Assembly: GCA_030583885.1 (NCBI GenBank)
Contig: CP129480.1
Span: forward strand, 3,288,714-3,352,713
DNA length: 64,000 nt
DNA from: Anaerolineales bacterium
GTDB lineage: Bacteria; Chloroflexota; Anaerolineae; Anaerolineales; Villigracilaceae
Direction of reading: 5' to 3'
Below the pieces are notes generated by a model, which saw only the letters and a program-made list of their open reading frames with translations, was not told where the DNA came from and made no database searches. This document shows, one piece after another, positions 58,282 to 64,000 of the stretch (the stretch's first letter is position 1; each line of letters starts with the position of its first letter). Position numbers and translations under genes: made by a program.

Positions 58282-60849
58282 TCAGTTGAAAACTCTCTCC
58301 AAGGCAGGTATTGCTGGTATTAACTTACCAAGAGCTGCAAACCCTCCCGCTTCCCATGCAAAAATAAGAACTCCAGCCGCCAATAACAAACGCGGCCAAC
58401 GGTGAATGCTAACTTCTGTTTTGAGCAAAGTGGTGGTGGATGTGGCAATCGTTTCTCCAGTGGACAATGTCACTGGCATAGGGGATATTACCCGTCCAGT
58501 AGCCTGCGATACTTTAATGGTTGCCCAGTTTTTTCCAAGAATATCCATGTCGATTGTGCTTACGTTTACTCCTCTAATATCAGGTCTATCTGTAGAAGTT
58601 GATATTGTCTGCCCGAAACTTAGAGCAAATGGTTGGATAAAATAATCTACGCGGGAGCCATCAGGTCTTTCCTCCCCTTTCAGGGTAAAACGGCCATTGG
58701 AGAAATTAATATCTAGGTACCCAGCAGGGTTTGACGTCAGTTTTAACGACTCATTTATACCGATGGACATCCTCTGAAATACCACACTTTGGAGGATATT
58801 TCTTGCCCAAGGTTGATAAGAAACCCATTCGTCTATTGTGGAATTGCCCAAAGAAAATGGCTTTCCAGGCTGAAATGAAACACTCAACCACGAAGGGGGA
58901 TGCAACACAAATTGCTTTACTTTATCTTCAACCCAATCTTTTGTCTTCTCCCACCATGGCTTATCAGCCTGACTTTGCGCCCCCTCCTCGCCCGCCTTCC
59001 TCCCCAAATAATACGCCATCAGACCGGCCTGCTGTTCCTGCGCCTGCTGCTGCGCCTGCCAGGCCTCCGCCGCGGACGTGTCCCGTTCCTTGGACAGGAA
59101 GTCCTGCAGCGCATCTTGTTTGGCCTGTTCCGCCTGCTGCTGCGCCGCCAATTGTTGTCCCAACGTGATCGCGTTTGCTATCGCCGCACCAAAGCCCTGT
59201 GTGGCGGCCGTTTTCTGCAACTCCTCGATCTCATCAGGCGACGCTTTCTGGTCCTGCAAATATTCCAGCTGCGCCTTCAAGATCGCCTGTCCCTCCAGCC
59301 AGCTGCGGATCTTCCACTGCTCGCGCATCGCAATGCGGTTGGCTTCAATGGCTGCGTTCCTGGCCTCTACTTCCGCCCTCACCTGCGCGATCTGTGCCGC
59401 TTCTTCATCCTTGCGTTTCTTCTGCTGTTCCAATGCCAATGCGGTTGCATAACCGATCACCGCCGCCGCCATTGCGCCCCACAGCACGTTTGTGCTGGCC
59501 GCGGCCGCGACAGCGCCAGCCCCCGCATGGCCGGCGAAACTAAGGCTTTGGGTGCTGGTACTTGAAGCGACACCCCCGCCAACGGACGGCTCGGAATTGC
59601 CCTCTCCTCCAGCGCTCCCCTCCAGCCCTTCCCCCTGAGAAAGGGGAGGAGTAAACGCGGGGATGGGTTGAAAATAACTCAGCGGGTTGACCGTTACGAT
59701 CCCGCTGCGGATGCTTTCGTTGCCCGCCGCGTCTCCCGCCTTGACCGTGATCAGGTACTCGCCTACCGGCGCAGAACTGCCGTCCTTCCACCTGCCATCC
59801 CATATGAATTCCTCCTTGAACTTGTTCCCTGTAACGCGCTCCTCCCAGACCACCTTCGGGAAGCGTTCCTTCTCGTCCTCGATCACGATGCGCACCAGGT
59901 ACAATCCGCTGCCGTCATCCTGCAGGCTGTAGTTGAACGGTTCGCCCAGGTCCAGTTCATCCGTCAGCGCAATGGCCGGCGGAATGCTGTCCACCTTCAG
60001 CGCCAGCACTGGTGTTTCATTGATATTGCCGGCGTTGTCCACGGCTTTGAATTGATACCTATACACGCCGTCGGTGAAGGATAACGGCGCGCTGTATGCC
60101 GTCCATGCGCCGCCGTCGGCGCTCACTTCAAAGGATGCCAGCCCGGAGGTCGCATCCGTGGCCGCAGCGGTGAGGCTGGTTCGGGTCGTGTGCCAGCCAT
60201 TCGTCCCGCTCGAGCCGTTGATTTGCAGATCGATATCCGGAGATATCGTGTCCACTTGGGCGCTGAGGCTTCCCATCCGCGAACTGTCACCCCAGGAGGA
60301 GAGCGCCCAATATTCAAAGTTGTTTTCGCCTTCCAGCAGTGGAACTTGACAACTGGTTTGAAATTCTGGGCAAGCAAAGATTTCGGTATTGCGTGCGCCT
60401 TCGATCAATAAAATCTGATGCCCTGATAGCGGCTCGTTGGCTGTTAGTTCAAGTTGAGGAGCTGTCACGCACCAGCCGTTTTGCAGGGTGCAGTTTTGTA
60501 ATGTGCCGGTAATCGTCGCTTCGGGATGCGTGAGGGTCGTGTAGCGTACGCTGTATTCCTGTCCCCATTGGGTGCGGCCGTCATTCCATGACTCGCAATC
60601 TCCCGGGTAGTTTGCATACGCCTGCCAGGGCTTGCTCTCGTTACTGCATGACCAGTCGTCCACGCGGTGGTAGCGGTAATCCCCCCTGGCCGCCACATAC
60701 ATGCATTCCCACAAGACCACCTTGCACTCCTCCACAGCGGTGGTGACGGTTCTATCCGGTCCCAGGTAGTCCGCGAGGACAGGCGTGGAAAATCCAAGTA
60801 ATAGAATGATCAGTATGACAAGAAGATGGCTTTTCCGGAACCGCAGCAT
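58282..60849 (-). CDS. Large exported protein: Ig-like domains, coiled-coil module, variable C-terminus
   Basis: An 855-residue protein. A signal peptide (SHLLVILIILLLGFSTPVLA) leads to a Cys-rich first part (EECKVVLWECMYVAARGD, SWNDGRTQWGQEY). Several Ig-like/FlgD-like repeats follow (SSGTNGWHTTRTSLTAAATD, YRYQFKAVDNAGNINETPV, GEYLITVKAGDAAGNESIRS). Next come a low-complexity Gly/Ser linker, a membrane helix (VLWGAMAAAVIGYATALAL), the coiled-coil module (EEAAQIAQVRAEVEARNAAI to EEGAQSQADKPWWEKTKDWV) and a C-terminal beta-rich region with a final membrane helix. The layout (surface stalk, constant module, variable end) recalls polymorphic surface or toxin-delivery proteins, but no known toxin fold is seen. 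ATG 60849 suits the signal peptide; an in-frame codon at 60891 is less likely. Confidence 0.75.
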   Translation of the reverse strand: MLRFRKSHLLVILIILLLGFSTPVLADYLGPDRTVTTAVEECKVVLWECMYVAARGDYRYHRVDDWSCSNESKPWQAYANYPGDCESWNDGRTQWGQEYSVRYTTLTHPEATITGTLQNCTLQNGWCVTAPQLELTANEPLSGHQILLIEGARNTEIFACPEFQTSCQVPLLEGENNFEYWALSSWGDSSRMGSLSAQVDTISPDIDLQINGSSGTNGWHTTRTSLTAAATDATSGLASFEVSADGGAWTAYSAPLSFTDGVYRYQFKAVDNAGNINETPVLALKVDSIPPAIALTDELDLGEPFNYSLQDDGSGLYLVRIVIEDEKERFPKVVWEERVTGNKFKEEFIWDGRWKDGSSAPVGEYLITVKAGDAAGNESIRSGIVTVNPLSYFQPIPAFTPPLSQGEGLEGSAGGEGNSEPSVGGGVASSTSTQSLSFAGHAGAGAVAAAASTNVLWGAMAAAVIGYATALALEQQKKRKDEEAAQIAQVRAEVEARNAAIEANRIAMREQWKIRSWLEGQAILKAQLEYLQDQKASPDEIEELQKTAATQGFGAAIANAITLGQQLAAQQQAEQAKQDALQDFLSKERDTSAAEAWQAQQQAQEQQAGLMAYYLGRKAGEEGAQSQADKPWWEKTKDWVEDKVKQFVLHPPSWLSVSFQPGKPFSLGNSTIDEWVSYQPWARNILQSVVFQRMSIGINESLKLTSNPAGYLDINFSNGRFTLKGEERPDGSRVDYFIQPFALSFGQTISTSTDRPDIRGVNVSTIDMDILGKNWATIKVSQATGRVISPMPVTLSTGETIATSTTTLLKTEVSIHRWPRLLLAAGVLIFAWEAGGFAALGKLIPAIPALERVFN
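58951..59485. repeat. Module DNA repeat, copy 1
   Basis: The coiled-coil module within the large exported protein gene. It matches 56669-57205 at both ends and 54989-55306 over its middle part (for example CAAATATTCCAGCTGCGCCT is shared with copy 3). The three copies lie in the same orientation within 4.5 kb. Confidence 0.75.
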
Positions 60850-60935
60850 GCCGCACCTGTTGGTTCCATTGTACAGACAAGACCACGGCAATTCAAGTAG
60901 GATACGATTTTTTAAGGTTGGGAATTCCGCAGGTT

Positions 60936-61073
60936 TTACCCGCGCTTCAACATATCGTCGGTCACCTGGTCGAGGCGCAGGCTGAGAAACTTCAGTTTGC
61001 GCGAGCAGGCATATCCGCCCAGCACCAGCAGTAGCATGTCGATGACCGTGAGCAGTAAAAGAAGACGCCTCAT
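60936..61073 (-). CDS. 45-residue single-helix membrane protein
   Basis: A small gene with ATG 61073 and TAA 60936-60938. The product is one membrane helix (RRLLLLLTVIDMLLLVLGGYA) followed by a basic and amphipathic tail (CSRKLKFLSLRLDQVTDDML). It could be a lipoprotein-like or regulatory small protein; the Cys after the helix is reminiscent of a lipobox, but the fit is poor. A ribosome site is not obvious (TTTCCC). It lies between the large exported protein and a strong terminator. Confidence 0.45.
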   Translation of the reverse strand: MRRLLLLLTVIDMLLLVLGGYACSRKLKFLSLRLDQVTDDMLKRG

Positions 61074-61100
61074 GGGAAATTGATGGTTTGAGTGTACCGA

Positions 61101-61144
61101 AAAATTAGACCTGACAGGTTTTGGAAACCTGTCAGGTCTTTTTT
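61101..61144. terminator. Strong bidirectional terminator
   Basis: A perfect 15-bp stem (61107-61121 with 61125-61139, AGACCTGACAGGTTT and its complement) with a 3-base loop is followed by TTTTTT on the plus strand, and by TAATTTTT on the minus strand. It ends transcription of the lipoprotein gene at 61154-61762, whose stop is 9 bases away. Confidence 0.85.
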
Positions 61145-61153
61145 GTTATATCG

Positions 61154-61762
61154 CTACGGTACCGGGCGGGCGCAATTGAGCGACACAGTGCGGAGCAGTT
61201 GCTCGGGCGGCAGTTCCATCGCGCATAGAATGTAGCCTTCACCCGTCGGGCAGGCATTCTCATCCGCCGGTTTCACTTCGGAAAAGTACAGGCAGAGCGC
61301 CTCTCCATTTTGGTAGGCGGTCGCCATTCCGCCAATGCCACCCGCGGCATAGGCATCATTCTCCTGCCAGCCAAGGCTGGGCAGGATTGCCCGCACGTCG
61401 GGCGGTTCGTTCTCACCCGATACGGAATACGCGATCTGACAGCCGAATCCGCTCTTTTCATTGACGAAATCATTAAAGGGGACCGAACTGACGACTTCTC
61501 CGGGCAGCCCGACCATTTGCGACAGCGTGTCCTTCAGGTTCGTACATTCGTCCGCCGCCAACGGCTGAAAGTCGCCTGAAGGTTGTGGAGTTTCAACGAT
61601 TTCTACGGGAGGCGCGGGGTTCTCGAGCGCGGCGGCGGTTTGAGTCAGAGCGACGATCACCGCCACCTGCACTTCATCCGATGGCTGAGCCGGTCCACAG
61701 GCGGATAACAGCATAACCAATACAAACAGAACAATCATCGATACATTATTGAAATTTTTCAT
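61154..61762 (-). CDS. Lipoprotein of unknown function
   Basis: A 202-residue exported lipoprotein with signal SMIVLFVLVMLLSAC (lipobox Cys near 22) and then a Pro-rich linker (ENPAPPVEIVETPQPSGD). The mature domain of about 130 residues has several Cys (DECTNLKDTL, GFGCQIAYSV, ALCLYFSEV, NACPTGEGYILCAM, SLNCARPVP), which probably form disulfides, and an alpha-beta pattern. No family recognised. It is cut off by the strong terminator at 61101-61144. Confidence 0.72.
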   Translation of the reverse strand: MKNFNNVSMIVLFVLVMLLSACGPAQPSDEVQVAVIVALTQTAAALENPAPPVEIVETPQPSGDFQPLAADECTNLKDTLSQMVGLPGEVVSSVPFNDFVNEKSGFGCQIAYSVSGENEPPDVRAILPSLGWQENDAYAAGGIGGMATAYQNGEALCLYFSEVKPADENACPTGEGYILCAMELPPEQLLRTVSLNCARPVP

Positions 61763-61778
61763 ATCATACCTTTATATG

Positions 61779-61813
61779 CAAATATCCGAGGTCTTCGAGA
61801 CCTTGGATATTTG
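61779..61813. terminator. Hairpin between nrdJ and the lipoprotein gene
   Basis: Arms 61779-61787 and 61805-61813 (CAAATATCC/GGATATTTG) with an inner AGGTCT/AGACCT pair form a stable stem just after the nrdJ stop. A T-rich stretch (TTTTATT) follows on the plus strand only, so its termination function for nrdJ is uncertain. Confidence 0.5.
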
Positions 61814-61820
61814 TTTTATT

Positions 61821-64000
61821 CTAGCACTCCGAATACCCGCAGGCATAGCACTTACGGCAGCCTTCTTCATTGACCACCGCCGCTTCCCCGCACTCGGGGC
61901 ACAGGTCGCCGATCTTCATGGCGGGTGCGGAAGGTTCGTTATGTTTGCCGCCCTTCGCTCCCGAAAGGGAGCTGCCGCCGTTCGACTTGACCTCTTCCGT
62001 AACGATGCCATTCTTCTCATTCAAATACTGGTCGAGCACCTGACCGATGCCGTCCGGCAGGGAACGCACGCGGTTGGGACCGAAGCCCAGCGAGCGTCCG
62101 CCGCCGATGCCGATCAACTGGATGACGATCTCGCGCATCCTGTCCAGCGGGGCAACGGGCGAAGCCATGCGCAAAATATAGGAGATCAGGCGTCCGATGG
62201 CTTCGGAGACCGCCGCAATCTCGGAGCCGGCCTTGGCGGTGTTGACGAAAGCCTCGAAGGGCTGGTCGCCGCCATTCTCGTTGATGGTGATGAAGGCTTT
62301 GCCGACCGGCGTTTCGATGTTATACGTGCGGCCGGTCAACGCCCTGGGGCGCGCCTTCTTCGTCCCATGCCACATCAATGTTTCAGACGCCGGTTGAGTG
62401 GAGCGGGCGCTCTTCCCGCCCGCATCGAGACCCGGCGACTTCTTATCCGCCGTGGCTTTGGTCTCCAGCACCACGGTCTCGCGCGAGCCGGTCACATACA
62501 CGGTGATGCCCTTGCAGCCGAGTTCCCACGCCATCAGGTAGGCTTTGGCAACGTCCTGCTCGCTGGCGTTCTCATGGAAGTTGACGGTCTTCGAGAGCGA
62601 GTTGTCCACGAAGGCTTGCAGCGCGCCCTGCATGAGCACATGCTCCTCGGCGGAAATATCCGCGGAGACCACGAAGGTATCGCGCACAGCCTGCGGGATC
62701 TCGGCGATGTTCTGGCAGGTGCCCTCGTTCATCACCTGTTCCACGATCTCCTGGCGCTTCTCCTCGCCGAGCCCGAGTTTCTTCAAGGTCTCATCGAAGC
62801 GCGGGCTGGCATAGGTCAACCTGAGGTCCTTGCCGTTGTCGTTGACGTGGCGGATATAGGCCAGCGCAAAGACGGGTTCACAGCCATAGCCTTCACAACC
62901 TGCGACGGTGGCGATGGTGCCGGTCGGCGCGACGGTGGTCTGCGCGGCATTGCGGATGCCGTGCTTTTTGATGCCCTTGACCACCGCCTCCCACTTAACC
63001 TCGGGCCTGTTCCAGTTATGCTGATAGCCGGCCAGCGGCTTGGGCGCCTGCCATTTCATGTCGTCCATGTCGTAGATCGAACCCTGGATGGCGGGGAACG
63101 GTCCGCGCTCCTCGGCCAGATCGATGCTGGTCAGCATGGCGTGATAGCGCACAAATTCCATCACCTGCGCGCCGAACTCCTGTCCCTCCTGCGAACCGTA
63201 GCGCACGCCGGCGTGATACATCAAATCCGCGAGGCCCATGATGCCCAGCCCGATGCGGCGCGCCTTGTGCGCGGCTTCGACGAGTTGGGGCACGGCCGGC
63301 ACATAGGCATTCGCCTCCACCACATCATCGAGGAAGCGCGTGGCGGTGACCACGCTCTGCCGCAAGGTCTCCCAATCGACTGTGCCGCGTCCCTCTTTGT
63401 CGGCCGGTCCGCAGTGCTCGTTGAGGTTGACAGAGCCAAGACAGCAGTTCTCGTACGGTCCCAGCCACTGCTCGCCGCAGTTATGAACCACCAGACCATT
63501 TGCAACAAATGCATGTGTATCAGGCTGATGTAAATCGTACACAGCCTCAACACCATCGGGCTCAACCGCCTGCACTGTCGCAAGGAATGTTTCTTCATAA
63601 GGTCCGCGGATCATTCGGCTGAGATAATCAGCCAGCTTGGATTGTTTGGCTTCAGTCAGGAAACCGATCTCATTCGCAAAGCGGATCAAGTTGGTTTTAC
63701 CGATTGCCAGATCGTGCTGTGCTTGATGGAAATATTCTTTTGCGCCGCCTTTTCCATCGGGCATGGGGCGGTATCCGCTTAAACGGCGATTTTCGTAAAT
63801 ACGGCTTGCAATGCCAAAATTTAAAAGCAATCGTTGCGTATCTTTCAAGAGGGAAAGATGGCTGGAGGAAAGTCGCACAGTGCATCCCTTTTCACGGCCA
63901 TCGCTCACCTGTCCATCCGCAGTAAATAAGGCTTGTAGAAAACCACGCTGAATCAATTCACTACCAGAAAAAACCGCCGAAGGAACAAAGTGTTTTTTAT
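61821..64000 (-). CDS. nrdJ: Vitamin B12-dependent ribonucleotide reductase, intein-containing (N-terminus beyond window)
   Basis: The host protein part in the window is 552 residues of a class II ribonucleotide reductase, which makes deoxynucleotides with adenosylcobalamin and is oxygen-independent. Visible are [20 protein letters not shown] (radical/substrate site region, with NLN), [48 protein letters not shown] and the C-terminal zinc/redox-type Cys cluster [26 protein letters not shown] in part. The frame is open to the window edge. Upstream of the splice point the frame encodes an intein (63480-64000). Its gene is followed by the lipoprotein gene on the same strand. Confidence 0.92.
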   Translation of the reverse strand, partial: KKHFVPSAVFSGSELIQRGFLQALFTADGQVSDGREKGCTVRLSSSHLSLLKDTQRLLLNFGIASRIYENRRLSGYRPMPDGKGGAKEYFHQAQHDLAIGKTNLIRFANEIGFLTEAKQSKLADYLSRMIRGPYEETFLATVQAVEPDGVEAVYDLHQPDTHAFVANGLVVHNCGEQWLGPYENCCLGSVNLNEHCGPADKEGRGTVDWETLRQSVVTATRFLDDVVEANAYVPAVPQLVEAAHKARRIGLGIMGLADLMYHAGVRYGSQEGQEFGAQVMEFVRYHAMLTSIDLAEERGPFPAIQGSIYDMDDMKWQAPKPLAGYQHNWNRPEVKWEAVVKGIKKHGIRNAAQTTVAPTGTIATVAGCEGYGCEPVFALAYIRHVNDNGKDLRLTYASPRFDETLKKLGLGEEKRQEIVEQVMNEGTCQNIAEIPQAVRDTFVVSADISAEEHVLMQGALQAFVDNSLSKTVNFHENASEQDVAKAYLMAWELGCKGITVYVTGSRETVVLETKATADKKSPGLDAGGKSARSTQPASETLMWHGTKKARPRALTGRTYNIETPVGKAFITINENGGDQPFEAFVNTAKAGSEIAAVSEAIGRLISYILRMASPVAPLDRMREIVIQLIGIGGGRSLGFGPNRVRSLPDGIGQVLDQYLNEKNGIVTEEVKSNGGSSLSGAKGGKHNEPSAPAMKIGDLCPECGEAAVVNEEGCRKCYACGYSEC
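63480..64000 (-). other. Intein with LAGLIDADG homing endonuclease (C-terminal part)
   Basis: Within nrdJ the frame upstream of Cys (63477-63479) reads an intein end: the C-terminal splice motif [10 protein letters not shown] (the final Asn is codon 63480-63482) is followed by Cys as the +1 residue. Further upstream are [16 protein letters not shown] (a LAGLIDADG block), [21 protein letters not shown] and [16 protein letters not shown] of the endonuclease, and the block F region [14 protein letters not shown]. The N-terminal splice domain lies beyond base 64000. Confidence 0.9.

Noticed and set aside
61749..63533. Long plus-strand open frame (594 codons) opposite nrdJ
   Set aside because: It is antisense to a certain gene, has the His/Arg-rich composition of a shadow frame and no recognisable domain.
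1..64000. CRISPR array, tRNA or rRNA genes
   Set aside because: No regularly spaced direct repeats and no cloverleaf or rRNA-like sequence were noticed in any gap.

Overview
The window looks like a chromosomal segment of an anaerobic bacterium of the phylum Chloroflexota, most likely class Anaerolineae. This is inferred from the Wood-Ljungdahl gene set, the B12-dependent ribonucleotide reductase and the style of the lipoproteins and sensor proteins; no rRNA or tRNA is present to confirm it. Base composition is moderately GC-rich, apart from a few AT-rich patches (about 2.9-3.8 kb and 55.3-56.7 kb).

Layout. 1-3.8 kb: the start of an HlyD-type efflux adaptor, a broken Crp/Fnr regulator, a cupin and cytochrome b561 pair, and an ISL3 transposase stub joined to a decayed fucose isomerase. 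3.8-20.2 kb (minus strand): a tightly packed run of 16 genes that reads as one operon of the acetyl-CoA (Wood-Ljungdahl) pathway. In transcription order it holds an HMA-like protein, CO dehydrogenase (acsA), acetyl-CoA synthase (acsB), a 58-residue membrane protein, a bacterioferritin-like protein, a CBS protein, a deazaflavin-type oxidoreductase, both corrinoid iron-sulfur protein subunits (acsD, acsC), the corrinoid activator (acsV), a GNAT protein, the methyltransferase (acsE), a MetV-MetF fusion, an HdrC-like protein, malic enzyme and a thioredoxin-reductase-like flavoprotein without its active-site cysteines. Divergently, 20.4-22.7 kb carries a DUF3786 protein and two CooC-type ATPases for nickel loading.

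23.7-39.6 kb is a carbohydrate cluster: ribulose-phosphate 3-epimerase, a hexulose-phosphate synthase/ketogulonate-phosphate decarboxylase, a zinc dehydrogenase, a URO-D-fold protein, a class II aldolase, a galactitol-type PTS (IIA, IIB, IIC plus a second IIB-like protein without the usual cysteine), a cysteine desulfurase, a SorC-type regulator, 2-oxoacid dehydrogenase E1alpha/E1beta/E2, HPr, Enzyme I, a transaldolase-like aldolase and a corrinoid protein. Two consensus promoters (TTGACA-18 bp-TATAAT) are each followed by two copies of a TTCAC-N4-GTGAA-like palindrome spaced 20 bp, which marks the cluster as one regulon. The substrate is unknown. The pairing of a pentulose/formaldehyde-type branch with a URO-D protein and a corrinoid carrier, beside a Wood-Ljungdahl operon, is the strongest candidate here for an undescribed pathway.

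39.7-54.3 kb holds small membrane proteins, an EF-Tu-domain-2-like protein, a RibK-like protein, a phosphoesterase, an amidohydrolase, a nucleoside-kinase-like P-loop protein, a VWA protein, a CrtI-like oxidoreductase, and a signalling block (7TM-PAS-PAS histidine kinase, three single-domain response regulators, a PilZ protein). 54.3-61.1 kb is a region of duplication: a large secreted/membrane protein with Ig-like domains contains a coiled-coil module that recurs in two further, shorter copies, interleaved with a beta-propeller lipoprotein and an AT-rich TPR membrane protein. The window ends in an NrdJ ribonucleotide reductase interrupted by an intein.
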